NCBI RefSeq assembly: GCF_900116515.1
Contig: NZ_FPBA01000015.1
Coordinates: 83,210 to 147,209, forward strand
Source of the DNA: Geodermatophilus amargosae
Lineage (GTDB): Bacteria; Actinomycetota; Actinomycetes; Mycobacteriales; Geodermatophilaceae
DNA: 64,000 nucleotides
Direction: 5' to 3'
Below the pieces are notes generated by a model that saw nothing but the letters and a program-made list of their open reading frames with translations, was not told the origin of the DNA and searched no databases. This document shows, one piece after another, positions 1 to 8,655 of this stretch (the first letter of the stretch is position 1; every line of letters starts with the position of its first letter). A program made the translations under genes and the position numbers.

Positions 1-2
1 AC

Positions 3-1328
3 GGCGTGATCGCCGACGTGGTGGTGGTCATGGCCGTCGTCCCCGCGTCCGAGGGCCACCGGGGCGGCATCACCGCCTTCATCTGCCCGTGCGACCGCGA
101 GGGCGTCACGGTCGAGCACCGCAACCAGTTCATGGGGCTCAGGGGGATCGAGAACTCCGTGACCCGCTTCGACGGCGTCTTCGTCGCCAACGCCGACGTC
201 ATCGGCGGCGAGGGCAAGGGACTGCGGATCGCGCTCACCACGCTCAACACCGGCCGGCTGTCGCTGCCGGCCATCTGCGTGTCCACGGCCAAGTACTCGC
301 TGAAGATCGCGCGCGAGTGGTCCGTCGAGCGCACGCAGTGGGGACGGCCCATCGGGGAGCACGACCCGATCGCGCAGAAGCTCGCCTGGCTGGCCGGCAC
401 CGCGTTCGGCCTGGAGGCGGTGCTCGAGGTGTCCAGCCGCCTGGCCGACGACAAGCGCAACGACATCCGCATCGAGGCCGCGCTCGCCAAGCTCTACGGG
501 TCGGAGCTCGGCTGGACCGCCGTCGACGAGATGGTCCAGGTCCGCGGCGGCCGTGCCTTCGAGACCGCCGAGTCACTCGCCCGGCGCGGCGAGAAACCGG
601 TACCGGCCGAGCAGATGCTGCGCGACATGCGCATCAACCGGATCTTCGAGGGCTCCACGGAGATCATGCACCTGCTGATCGCCCGGGAGGCCGTCGACCA
701 GCACCTGAAGGTGGCCGGCGACGTGCTGTTCGGCGACCCTCGCCTGGCCTCCAGGGCGAGGGCCGCGGCGAGGGCCGGTGCGTTCTACGCCACGTGGTTC
801 CCGACGCTCACGACGGGCGCCGGCCAGCGCCGCGGCTCCTTCGCGGAGTTCGGCGACCTGGCCGGGCACCTGCGCTACGTCGAGCGCTCCGCGCGCAAGC
901 TCGCGCGCTCCACCTTCTACGCGATGGGCCGCTACCAGGCCCGCCTCGAGCGCAAGGGCCGGCTGCTCGGACGCATCGTCGACATCGGCGCCGAGCTCTA
1001 CGCGATGGCCTGCGCCTGCGTCCACGCGGACACCCTCGCCCGCGAGCACCCCGAGCGCCGGCAGGAGGCCGTCGAACTGGCCGACCTGTTCTGCGGCCAG
1101 GCCCGCCGTCGTGCCGACCGGCTGTTCACGGAGCTGTGGGCGAACGACGACGAGGCGCAGTACGGGGTCGCGCAGCGGGTGCTCGCCGGCCGCTACGCGT
1201 GGTTCGAGCACGACGTGCTGGATCCCGCGGGCGACGGCCCGATGATGCCGCTGCCCGCGGAGCCGGCCGCGGGACCGGTCGAGGACCCGCAGGCCGAGCC
1301 CAGGGTGGAGGCCACGGTCGCGCAGTAG
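3..1328 (+). CDS. Acyl-CoA dehydrogenase, C-terminal part (5' end outside window)
   Basis: The reading frame is open from the left edge, so the N-terminal part is missing. Visible are the end of the middle beta-barrel domain and the whole C-terminal helical domain, with the family signature RIFEGSTEIM. The glutamate in that motif is the catalytic base in very-long-chain and ACAD9-type enzymes. About 190 further residues follow, rich in Arg and Ala, which matches the C-terminal extension of the VLCAD/ACAD9 branch rather than short-chain enzymes. The enzyme should use FAD to make the alpha,beta double bond of an acyl-CoA in beta-oxidation. The substrate cannot be told from sequence. The gene ends at TAG and no partner beta-oxidation gene is in the window. 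Confidence 0.9.
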   Translation, partial: GVIADVVVVMAVVPASEGHRGGITAFICPCDREGVTVEHRNQFMGLRGIENSVTRFDGVFVANADVIGGEGKGLRIALTTLNTGRLSLPAICVSTAKYSLKIAREWSVERTQWGRPIGEHDPIAQKLAWLAGTAFGLEAVLEVSSRLADDKRNDIRIEAALAKLYGSELGWTAVDEMVQVRGGRAFETAESLARRGEKPVPAEQMLRDMRINRIFEGSTEIMHLLIAREAVDQHLKVAGDVLFGDPRLASRARAAARAGAFYATWFPTLTTGAGQRRGSFAEFGDLAGHLRYVERSARKLARSTFYAMGRYQARLERKGRLLGRIVDIGAELYAMACACVHADTLAREHPERRQEAVELADLFCGQARRRADRLFTELWANDDEAQYGVAQRVLAGRYAWFEHDVLDPAGDGPMMPLPAEPAAGPVEDPQAEPRVEATVAQ

Positions 1329-1368
1329 GACGCCGCCCCGACGCACGAGGTCGGCGGCCGCGGGCCCG

Positions 1369-1479
1369 GTGATCGACTCTCGGGACGCCCTGGCCATCTG
1401 GACGGTGAGCTGGGTGCTCGGGCTCGCGGCCTGCGTCCTGCAGCTCGTCCGGGCACGCCGGCGCAGCACGGTTCCCTGA
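1369..1479 (+). CDS. Possible 36-residue single-span membrane peptide
   Basis: This short GTG-started frame would encode one hydrophobic helix (around LAIWTVSWVLGLAACVLQLV) followed by a positive tail RARRRSTVP, a typical single-pass topology. Third codon positions are about 90% G or C, like true genes here. It sits alone between the acyl-CoA dehydrogenase and the hydrolase. The upstream ribosome binding site is poor (GAGG lies too far from the GTG). No family is recognised, and it could be chance in high-GC DNA. Confidence 0.3.
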   Translation: MIDSRDALAIWTVSWVLGLAACVLQLVRARRRSTVP

Positions 1480-1534
1480 CGCCGCACGCTCCGCTCGCGT
1501 TGTCCCGGCAATCCCAGCGCGGTTGGCTGGCGGG

Positions 1535-2314
1535 ATGCAGACCCGGGTGGGCGAGGTGGTGGTCCACTCCGTGGCGCACGGGACCGGCCGGCCCGTGCTG
1601 GTGCTCCACGGCGCGGGCGTCGACCACCGCGAGGCCGAGGCCTGCTTCGAGCCGGCTCTCGACGGCGTCGCGGGGCTGCGGCGGATCTATCCCGACCTCC
1701 CCGGGATGGGCCGGACGACCGCGCCGGCCACGCTGCGCAGCGCCGACGACGTCCTCGAGACGCTGCTCGGCTTCGCCGACGAGGTCACCGGCGGGACGGC
1801 GCACCTCCTGATCGGTCACTCGGCGGGCGCCTACTACGCGCAGGCGATGGCCGCGCGGCGCCCGGAGCGGGTCGCCGGCCTGGCGCTCGTCTGCCCGCTG
1901 TCACCGGGGACGCGCGACGTCCCGGAGCGCCGCGTCGTCGCCGGGCCGGGCGGGATCGGGAACGACGACTTCCGGACCTACTTCGTGATCCAGACAACGG
2001 AGATGCTCGACCGGTACGAGCGGCACATCGCCCCGGCCACCGCACTCGTCGACCACGCGGCGCTCGAGCGGATCGGGGAGCGGTGGGTGCTCACCCCCGA
2101 CGGAGCGCCGGCCTACCCGGGTCCGACGGTCGTCGTGGCGGGGCGGCTGGACTCGACGGTCGGGTACGCCGCCGCCGTCGACCTCCTCGGCTCCCACCCG
2201 CACGCCTCGCTCGCCGTGCTCGACGACGCCGGGCACGCCCTGCCCCACGAACGACCGGGACCCCTGCGTGCCCTCTTCGCCGACTGGCTCGCGCGCGTCG
2301 AGCCGTCGAGCTGA
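1535..2314 (+). CDS. Alpha/beta-fold hydrolase
   Basis: About 259 residues from the ATG; an in-frame TTG lies 12 bases earlier. The classic triad is visible: nucleophile elbow GHSAGA, acid in AGRLDST and histidine in DDAGHALPHERP. The oxyanion region HGAGVDHR lies near the N-terminus. The fold is that of serine esterases, haloperoxidase-like proteins and C-C hydrolases. No oxygenase or CoA-ligase partner lies beside it, so the substrate is unknown. It is convergent with the frameshifted membrane gene that ends 76 bases downstream. Confidence 0.85.
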   Translation: MQTRVGEVVVHSVAHGTGRPVLVLHGAGVDHREAEACFEPALDGVAGLRRIYPDLPGMGRTTAPATLRSADDVLETLLGFADEVTGGTAHLLIGHSAGAYYAQAMAARRPERVAGLALVCPLSPGTRDVPERRVVAGPGGIGNDDFRTYFVIQTTEMLDRYERHIAPATALVDHAALERIGERWVLTPDGAPAYPGPTVVVAGRLDSTVGYAAAVDLLGSHPHASLAVLDDAGHALPHERPGPLRALFADWLARVEPSS

Positions 2315-2390
2315 TCGGGCTCCGGTCCGGCGAGGTCCCGCGAGGGTGCGGTGAGCCGAGCCGGAGCGCTGCAGGGGGCCGCCGGTGCGG

Positions 2391-2806
2391 TCAGCAGCGG
2401 GCAGGCTCGCCCTCGGGTCCGCCGCGACGGCCACCGCCGGGGTCCGGGTCCAGCCACCGTCGTGCGAGCCATGCGCCGGCGCACATCCCCACGAGCAGGG
2501 CCGTCACCGCCGTCGGGCCCAGGGCGACGGCGCCGCCGAGCCCGGCGGGGAGGGTGCCGATCACCGTGCCCGCGACCGCGGGACGAGCGAGTTCGGGGGA
2601 GCCGGCCGGGACGTGCTGGTGGAGGACGCGGCAGCCGGCCCAGCCGGCCGGCCCCAGAAAGGTCCCGAGGACGAGCGACGTGACCGGGACGAACAGGGCC
2701 CGGCGGCGGCGAGGACCACGTGGAGCGCCAGGAGTGACCTGCGCACGAGGGCGCGGAGACGGCGGAGGAGGGAGGCTGGCAGGGGAGTGGTCGTCCCCGT
2801 GGCCAT
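2391..2806 (-). pseudogene. Frameshifted membrane protein, paralogue of the upstream gene
   Basis: An ATG at 2806 opens a frame reading into a hydrophobic helix (RRSLLALHVVLAAAG). Near 2700, at a GGGCCC run, the coding signal jumps to another frame that continues ALFVPVTSLVLGTFLG and runs to a stop at 2391. Adding one G would restore about 138 residues. The repaired product aligns along its length with the neighbour at 2860-3534: shared TSL, GC..LH, GTLPA.L.G and a closing RWL. This supports both the frame repair and a tandem duplication. The function is unknown. The gene may be broken, or the base may be a sequencing error. Confidence 0.6.
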
Positions 2807-2859
2807 GGCTCAGCCCCGGTGGTCGGAGCCCGGAGCCCGCCGCGGAGCCCGGGGGATCC

Positions 2860-3534
2860 TCATCCCGGAACGTCCTCCGGTCGCCGCACGTGGTTCTCGG
2901 GCGGCTCGTCGGGTCCTTCGGTGAGCCATCGGGCGGTGCCCACGGGGTCGCGTCGCGCGAACTCGTCGACGACGAGCGCGCGGAGCTGGACCTCGGCCAG
3001 CGCCGTGTCGGAGGCGCGGGACCCGGACCGGACCCGGATGCCGTGCCACTCGTCGAAGAGGACGTCCAGGGGCACCGACTCGAGGACCTGGCGCAACAGG
3101 TCCGGATCGCCCGCGGCACCCGTCCGGGTCGACGGCGCGCCCGTCGGCCGGCCGGCCTCGGCCGCCAGCCACCGTCCGAACCCGGCCGTGGCCAGCAGCA
3201 GGGTCGCGGTGACGATCACGCTCCCGGAGGTGTTCAGCGACGTCGTGCCCGCCAGAGCTGCGGGGAGGGTGCCGCCCGCCGCTGCGGCCAGCGCGGGGTG
3301 CGGCAGGCCTGGCAGTTCCGCGGAGCACCGGCGGTGGAGAGCCGTGCAGCCCAGCGCCGAGGTCGCGGCCCCGAGCGCCCCGAGGGTGAGAGAGGTCCAC
3401 GGGTGGAGCAGCCCGCCCAGCGCGACCAACGGGCCGTACACGAGGAGCAGTGCCGCGCGGACGGCCCGGCGCGTGGCGGTGTTGGACGGGCCACCTCGTC
3501 GGGTGTCGTGACGACGGGAGCTGTTCGTGGCCAT
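2860..3534 (-). CDS. Membrane protein of unknown function with C-terminal cytoplasmic tail
   Basis: 224 residues from an ATG. Residues about 25-135 contain roughly four hydrophobic segments. The last 80 residues are charged and probably cytoplasmic, including LFDEWHGIRVRSGS and a repeat-like VDEFARRDPVGTARWL. The product is not assigned to a named family. Its membrane half is paralogous to the frameshifted gene just downstream (54 bases away, same strand), so the two look like a duplicated pair in one operon. A 12-base motif shared with two neighbouring operons lies 120 bases upstream. Confidence 0.65.
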   Translation of the reverse strand: MATNSSRRHDTRRGGPSNTATRRAVRAALLLVYGPLVALGGLLHPWTSLTLGALGAATSALGCTALHRRCSAELPGLPHPALAAAAGGTLPAALAGTTSLNTSGSVIVTATLLLATAGFGRWLAAEAGRPTGAPSTRTGAAGDPDLLRQVLESVPLDVLFDEWHGIRVRSGSRASDTALAEVQLRALVVDEFARRDPVGTARWLTEGPDEPPENHVRRPEDVPG

Positions 3535-3871
3535 CGCGTCCTCTCGACGTCGGACGGGTGCCGGAGGGGTGGCGGACGACGCCGGGGTCGCCGCACCCGT
3601 CGATCGACATGCCTACCCGGGCAGTGGCGGCCGAGGGGCGTGGTCATCGAGCTGTCACGGGATCGACGTGTACGTGACGGTGGCACGTGACGGCAGAGCC
3701 GCCGGGCACTCACCTGCCCGGCCGGGCCGACCCCGGTGCGGCACCTCCGCGGCCGTCGGCTCACCGGGTCAACGGGTACGCGGCGGCCCCGGGGAGCCCG
3801 GGTCGACCGAGATCTCGGTGCGCACGGCTGCCTCCTCCTCGCTGCAGGGTGTGTCCGGCGAGGGACCCCGT
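3535..3871. other. Gene-free stretch with shared regulatory motif
   Basis: This 337-base gap lies between two minus-strand genes. It contains gtcacgggatcg at 3654-3665, a 12/12 match to the motif upstream of the response regulator at 8656. Next to it are two further GTAC/GTGAC-type words (tacgtgac, ggcacgtgac). No convincing open frame or hairpin terminator was seen. It most likely holds the promoter of the 2860-3534 gene. Confidence 0.4.
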
Positions 3872-5232
3872 TCAGCCGGGGCGGTGAGCGGGCCACACCC
3901 CGGTGAGGGCCGAGTCGAGCGCCTCCTCCCAGGAACGGCGTTCCGGTGCGGTGATGCGGGTGGACTCGGCGGCGAGGTCGACGACGTGCCGGAGACGGTC
4001 GCGCAGAGCGTCGTCCACGACGCCACGGGGTGCGCGCCAGGCGACCTCCCGCAGCAGGGCGGCGATCCGGCGCAGCACGGCCGGTTGCCCGGACGAGTAG
4101 TGGAGGGGCTCCTCCAGGACGAGGTCGACCAGGTCACCGGGGGTCCACTGCGGCACGACCACCCGCACGACCCCCTCGTCGTCGGCGTGGCAGTCCGGTC
4201 CGAGCGGCCGGCGGACGAGGTCGCCGAGCAGGGCCGAGGCGTGGGACAGGGCGTGCACCGCCGTCGTCGGGTCGTTGATGCCGGGCGACAGGGCACGGAC
4301 GGTGATGTCGACGACCTTGCGCAGGCTGTAGGCGACGTCGCGAGCGGGAGAGCGTTCGAAGTCCAGGCGCACGGAGCGGCCGAGGGCCTCCTGCAGCGCC
4401 GCCGTGTCGGGGACGCGGACGCCGTCCCGGGCCCAGGCGTGGGCGAGGGGCGTCCCGGTCACCACGGAGTCACCGATCCGGGCGGCCAGGAGGACCACGA
4501 CGTCGGCGTCCGCCACAGCCGACACGAGGCGTTCCTCGTCCAGGTCGACGACGAAACCGCTCGACGTGGACTCGATCGGCATCCCGGGTCCGGAGAGCAG
4601 CCGGACGGGCCCCGGGCGTCCGAGGTCGTCGGGCAACTCCCGGTCGAGGGTGGCCCCGGCCTCCTCGTGGACGTCGCGGAGCATCGTCTCGACCCGGAGG
4701 GCGCGGGCCAGGTGCCCGAGGAACAGCACCACGGCCAGGACGCTGCCGAGCGTCAGCGCGTAGGCCACGGTGATGGACAGGCGCGGGACGAACGCGGTCT
4801 CGGTCTCGGTGGCGCCCTCGGTGCGCACGGTCCGCAGCACGGTGAGCGCGTAGACGAACGTCGCCGTCAGCTGGGCCAGGGTCAGCTGGACGACCCGGTC
4901 GGTGGCGAAGGTCTGCAGCAGGCGGGGCGAGTACTGACTGCTGCCCAGCTGGAACGCCACCACGGTGAGCGAGAAGATCAACCCGGTCACGGAGATGAGC
5001 GATCCGGCGATCGCCGCGAGCAGGTCGCGTGCCGCCGAGGGCCCGCCGCCGAAGACGAACGTCAGGGATGCCCTGCGTCGCGGTCCTCGAGCAGCTCGTC
5101 CACCGCCGGCAACCCGATGCCGACGCCGACCGCGACGACGACGGCGAGGACCGGGATGGGCCAGAGGGCGCCGCGCAGCCGCGCGGTGACCGCACGGACC
5201 GCACTGCGTCGCCCGGATCCCCTGGGGTTCAC
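3872..5232 (-). pseudogene. DUF2254 family membrane protein, frameshifted near its N-terminus
   Basis: The main frame, from about 5060 down to 3872, is clearly DUF2254: helices around LISVTGLIFSLTVVAFQLGS, LTLAQLTATFVYALTVL and VAYALTLGSVLAVVLFLGHL, then a soluble domain with SPGINDPTTAVHAL. Members of this family usually begin with two N-terminal helices. Their start is found in a different frame, from GTG at 5232 (ALWPIPVLAVVVAVGVGIGL), which hits TGA at 5062. One extra C in the CCC run at 5065-5067 joins the halves into about 453 residues. The role of DUF2254 is unknown. This is either a real pseudogene or a one-base sequence error. Confidence 0.7.
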
Positions 5233-5558
5233 CGGGGGACCCTCTCCGGGGCCTCGGTCCGCATGGTGCGAGCGTGCCGCAGTGGCCCGGCCCTTGCCTG
5301 AGCACTCGGGCTCCGCCCTGCGGGCCGGCACGGTTCCCCGTCGTCGAGCCACCTGGCCGCGGTCCCGCCCGAGCTCTGGAACGCCGCAGGAGCGGTCGGC
5401 ACGCGTGACCGCTGATCAGGTCGCGGCGGGCCGGCTCAGCGGCGACGGGCAGGCGCACACACGCGGCAGTGCCGGCACGGGTCCGCGCGCCCCACCACCA
5501 GGATCTGCGGACCCCGCGCGCCGCCATCGGCCGGACGCCGCGGGGTGCCGGAGGCGCG
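5233..5558. other. Gene-free stretch
   Basis: This 326-base gap separates the DUF2254 start from the STAS gene end. The DUF2254 N-terminal frame stays open upstream to an ATG at 5352, so a longer start is possible. Otherwise I see only high-GC sequence without a clear promoter, hairpin or coding bias. Confidence 0.3.
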
Positions 5559-5861
5559 TCACGGCAGGGGCGTCGAGCCCGTGAGGGGAGCCGTCAGTCG
5601 CAGCTCGCCGCCGTCGGCCGCCACCGTCCGCTCCAGGTCCCGGAGGACCTGCAGGCCGGCGACGTCGACGGCGCGGACGCCGGCCAGGTCGAGGACCACG
5701 CGGGCACGGCCGCCACGGCGCAGGCTCTCGACGGTGCCGCGGAGCAGGTCGGCGCCCTGCACCGTGAGGTGGCCGCTGACCCGCACGCAGCCCCGGCGCG
5801 AGACGACCACCTCGGTCGTCGCCCGATGGCCGTGGTCCCGAGGTGCTGCGGTGATGCTCAT
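5559..5861 (-). CDS. STAS-domain protein (anti-sigma factor antagonist type)
   Basis: 100 residues from the ATG at 5861, chosen over an upstream in-frame start because GAGGG precedes it at proper spacing. The single STAS domain shows the usual pattern: beta strand VVVSRRGCVRVSGHLTV, then ARVVLDLAGVRAVDVAGLQVL. The position normally holding the phosphorylated serine (D-S-S/A-G) reads VDVAG, so phospho-switch control is doubtful. Such proteins bind anti-sigma factors or act as small signalling scaffolds. It lies downstream of a sensor operon, and a 17-bp motif also present before the response regulator sits 52 bases upstream. Confidence 0.75.
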   Translation of the reverse strand: MSITAAPRDHGHRATTEVVVSRRGCVRVSGHLTVQGADLLRGTVESLRRGGRARVVLDLAGVRAVDVAGLQVLRDLERTVAADGGELRLTAPLTGSTPLP

Positions 5862-5912
5862 GACCACACCCTCACACCCGGCACCGACCGCGCCCAGCCT
5901 CGACGCCGACTC

Positions 5913-5929
5913 GTCACGCGACCGCAAAG
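5913..5929 (-). promoter_or_regulatory. Shared 17-bp motif upstream of the STAS gene
   Basis: The plus-strand sequence gtcacgcgaccgcaaag matches gtcacgggatcgcaaag at 8656-8672 in 15 of 17 positions. A second gtcacg starts 16 bases further on (5929). It fills the gap between the lipoprotein stop and the STAS start, which suggests a separate promoter for the STAS gene under the same control as the two-component operon. Confidence 0.45.
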
Positions 5930-6529
5930 TCACGACGGCGGGCTCACCAGCAGTACGTCGTAGTCGGCCGCCTCGAGGGGTGCGGTGGTGAGCTGTCCCG
6001 AGGGCAGCGGGGCCTCGAGCGGGTCGCCGTCACCGGTCAGCAGGACGGCCCGCACCTCGGGCAGGCTCGTGGCGGTCAGCACGATCTGCGCCGCGGCCAG
6101 CCGGCTCTGCTGGCCCGAGGGCGCGTCGCCGGGACCGGCCAGGTCGACGGTCACCGTGTCGCCGTCGACCGCCGTCACCGCCAGCCGGACGCCCGGGGCG
6201 AGCGCCGTCGTCAGCTCGCCGTCCCGTTCACCGCTGGTCGGGCCCGAGGCGAGCTGGGCGAGCAGGTCGTCCAGGCGCTCGCGGAGGTCCCCTCCCGCGA
6301 CGTCACGTCCGGTGGGGACGAGGACCTCCTCCGGCGTGACGAGGTACACCCTGGGCCGGTCGCCGAGCGGCGGGACCGCGGACGGTGCCGTGGTCGTGGG
6401 GGCGGGGGACAGCAGGCCGTAGGGGACGTCCGACGGCGCGATCGCCTCGGGCGGGCCACCCGTGGAGACCCCGCACCCGGCGAGTGCCACGAGCGCCGCG
6501 ACGACGACGAGCCGCGCGGGCGTCCTCAC
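5930..6529 (-). CDS. Lipoprotein with GerMN domain (LpqB-like, short)
   Basis: 199 residues from a GTG that overlaps the kinase stop (GTGA), preceded by GGAGGAG. The N-terminus is a lipoprotein signal peptide with lipobox LAGC. A Pro/Thr linker follows, then a GerMN domain (about residues 55-195; RVYLVTPEEVLVPTGR, TVTVDLAG, QIVLTATSLPEVRAVLL). In actinobacteria the MtrAB two-component system is followed by LpqB, a GerMN lipoprotein with an added beta-propeller. This protein has only the GerMN part. Gene order suggests it sits on the outer face of the membrane and modulates the kinase encoded just upstream; that role is inferred. Confidence 0.8.
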   Translation of the reverse strand: MRTPARLVVVAALVALAGCGVSTGGPPEAIAPSDVPYGLLSPAPTTTAPSAVPPLGDRPRVYLVTPEEVLVPTGRDVAGGDLRERLDDLLAQLASGPTSGERDGELTTALAPGVRLAVTAVDGDTVTVDLAGPGDAPSGQQSRLAAAQIVLTATSLPEVRAVLLTGDGDPLEAPLPSGQLTTAPLEAADYDVLLVSPPS

Positions 6530-7896
6530 GTCTCCTCCGCGGGCAGCGACAGGGTCATGCGGGCTCCTCCGTCGGGGCCGGCCGAGCACCAGGCGGCTCC
6601 GCCGTGCCGGGCGGCGGTCTCGGCGACGATGGCCAGGCCGAGCCCGGCTCCGGTCCGGGACCCCCGCGCCGCCCGGGGCCCGCGGACGAAGCGCTCGAAG
6701 ACGCGCTCCCGGTCCTCGGCCGGCACGCCGGGTCCGGCGTCGTCCACGGTCAGCACCACGGAGCCGTCGCGGCGTCGGACGTCGACGCGGCAGGCTCCCC
6801 CCGCGTGCCGGTCGGCGTTGTCGAGGAGGTTCCGCACGGCCCGCTCCAGCTGCTGCTTGTCGCCGAGGACGACGGTCCGGGCGTCGTCGTCGGACCGGAG
6901 GAGTCCCGCCGGCCGTCCGCCGACGGCGAGCACGTGCCTGGTCAGGGCGGCGAGGGAGACGGGTGGCCGGTCCTCCGGAGCCGCGTCGTTGTCGAGTCGC
7001 GCCAGCTCGAGGAGGTCGTCGAGCGTCGTCCGGAACGCGGCCAGCTGCTGCTGGACGAGGTCGAGCGCCTGCCGGGAGCGCGGGCTCAGCTCCGTCCGCC
7101 GGGTGGCGAGCACCTCGACGCTGGTGACCAGGCTGGTCAGGGGGCTGCGCAGCTCGTGGCTGACGTCGCCGACGAAACGGGCGTCCCGTTCGATCCGCGC
7201 GGCCAGCGCGTCGACCATCGTGTTGAAGCTGCCGACGATGGCCACCAGGTCCGGGTCGTCGGTCGGCGGCAGCCGGGTGCTCACCTCGCCGGCGGCGATC
7301 CGCGTGGCCGCCCCGGCGACCTGGTCCAGGGGGTGGACGACGCGCCGGCTGGCCCACAGGCCGAACGCCGCGCCTGCTGCGGTGGCGGCCAGCGCGCCGG
7401 CCGCCAGGACCGCCGCGAGGGTGCGCAGGACCGACTGCAGCTCGGCCAGCGGGGTGACCTCGTAGAACTCCAGTTCCCCAGTCGTCACGGGGACGCCGAT
7501 GACCAGACGGGGACCGTCGAGGGAGGCGGCACGCACGTGGCCGGCCGAACCGGACCCGACGAGGTCCTGCAGCTCCACCGGCACGTCGCCGGCGCCGACG
7601 TCCAGGCTGGAGGCGTACCAGGACCCGCCGGTGCGGACGACCACGTGCGACCCACCCGAGGACAGGTCCGAGAGGGCGTCGGCGACCTCCGTGCCGGAGG
7701 TGGCCAGCCTGCTGCGCAGCAGGTCCGCGTCGACGAAGGCGGCGCGGATGGCCGCACGTTCCCGCTGCTCGAGGAGGTAGCCGCGGGCCAGCAGGAAGGT
7801 CGTGACGACCAGGACCGCCGACACGAGGAGCGTGCCGGCGGCGAAGGCGAGGACGATGCGCGCTCGCAGGCCGCGGGGCGCGAGCGCCGGTCTCAC
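6526..7896 (-). CDS. Membrane sensor histidine kinase (HAMP type)
   Basis: 456 residues from a GTG overlapping the response regulator stop (GTGA). Transmembrane helices lie at about 13-37 and 157-181, enclosing a roughly 115-residue extracytoplasmic sensor. A HAMP linker follows (to about 235), then the dimerisation/phosphoacceptor domain with VSHELRSPLTSL (His about 247). The ATP-binding domain ends the protein: NLLDNADRH, VDDAGPGVP, GAGLGLAIV. All catalytic boxes are intact. It forms a translationally coupled unit with the OmpR-type regulator before it and the GerMN lipoprotein after it, like MtrB in MtrAB-LpqB. The signal is not known. Confidence 0.93.
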   Translation of the reverse strand: MRPALAPRGLRARIVLAFAAGTLLVSAVLVVTTFLLARGYLLEQRERAAIRAAFVDADLLRSRLATSGTEVADALSDLSSGGSHVVVRTGGSWYASSLDVGAGDVPVELQDLVGSGSAGHVRAASLDGPRLVIGVPVTTGELEFYEVTPLAELQSVLRTLAAVLAAGALAATAAGAAFGLWASRRVVHPLDQVAGAATRIAAGEVSTRLPPTDDPDLVAIVGSFNTMVDALAARIERDARFVGDVSHELRSPLTSLVTSVEVLATRRTELSPRSRQALDLVQQQLAAFRTTLDDLLELARLDNDAAPEDRPPVSLAALTRHVLAVGGRPAGLLRSDDDARTVVLGDKQQLERAVRNLLDNADRHAGGACRVDVRRRDGSVVLTVDDAGPGVPAEDRERVFERFVRGPRAARGSRTGAGLGLAIVAETAARHGGAAWCSAGPDGGARMTLSLPAEET

Positions 7897-8621
7897 TGCG
7901 GGTCCAGCCGGTAGCCCAGCCCGCGGACGGTCTGCACCAGCCGCGGTGCGCTCGCGTCCAGCTCGACCTTGGTGCGGAGCCGGCGGATGTGCACGTCCAC
8001 GATCCGCTCGTCCCCGAAGTAGCCGTGCTGCCACACGCGTTCCAGCAGGTCCTGCCTGCTCAGCACCCGGCCGGGCACCGCGGCCAGCTCGCACAGCAGG
8101 CGGAACTCGGTGACCGTCAGCGGCAGCTGCTCGTCGCCGCGGTGCACGGTCCCGCGCGCCTCCCGCAGGACCAGGGGGGCGTCGGCGTGCCGGTCGAGGA
8201 CGACCTCGTCCGGAGCGGTGTCGGCCGCCGGGCGGGCCGCGCCGGACCTCCGCCGCAGGGCGCGCAGCCGCGCGGTGATCTCCTTGACGTGGAAGGGCTT
8301 GGTCACGTAGTCGTCGGCGCCGGCCTCCAGGGCCGCGACGATGTCGTGCGTGTCGGCGCGGGCGCTGACCACGATGATCGGCAGGTCGTGCCTCCGCCGG
8401 ACGTGGCGGACGACGCCGAAGCCGTCCATCCGGCCGAGCATGAGGTCCAGGAGCATGACGTCGGGCGGGGTGACGTCGACCAGCGAGCAGGCCTCCTCGC
8501 CGCTCACCGCCTCCTCGACGGTGTAGCCCTCGTCCTCCAGCGCCCACCGGAGCGACGTGCGGATGTGGTCGTCGTCCTCGACGACGAGCAGACGCGGCGG
8601 CACGTCCGTCCATGCTGCCAC
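7893..8621 (-). CDS. OmpR-family response regulator
   Basis: About 242 residues from GTG 8621; GTG 8603 is an equally possible start. The receiver domain shows the acidic pair VVEDDD, phosphoacceptor Asp about 59 in DVMLLDLMLG, and the conserved Lys about 108 in VTKPFHV. The C-terminal winged helix carries TVTEFRLLCELA, LLERVWQHGYFGDERIVDVHIRRL and the closing RGLGYRL. It should bind direct repeats upstream of target genes when phosphorylated by the kinase encoded next. A pair of GGATCGCAA repeats 23 bases apart lies just upstream and fits autoregulation. Confidence 0.93.
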   Translation of the reverse strand: MAAWTDVPPRLLVVEDDDHIRTSLRWALEDEGYTVEEAVSGEEACSLVDVTPPDVMLLDLMLGRMDGFGVVRHVRRRHDLPIIVVSARADTHDIVAALEAGADDYVTKPFHVKEITARLRALRRRSGAARPAADTAPDEVVLDRHADAPLVLREARGTVHRGDEQLPLTVTEFRLLCELAAVPGRVLSRQDLLERVWQHGYFGDERIVDVHIRRLRTKVELDASAPRLVQTVRGLGYRLDPQ

Positions 8622-8655
8622 CGGCGAGCGACCGCCATCCCCGCGGCGTTGAACC

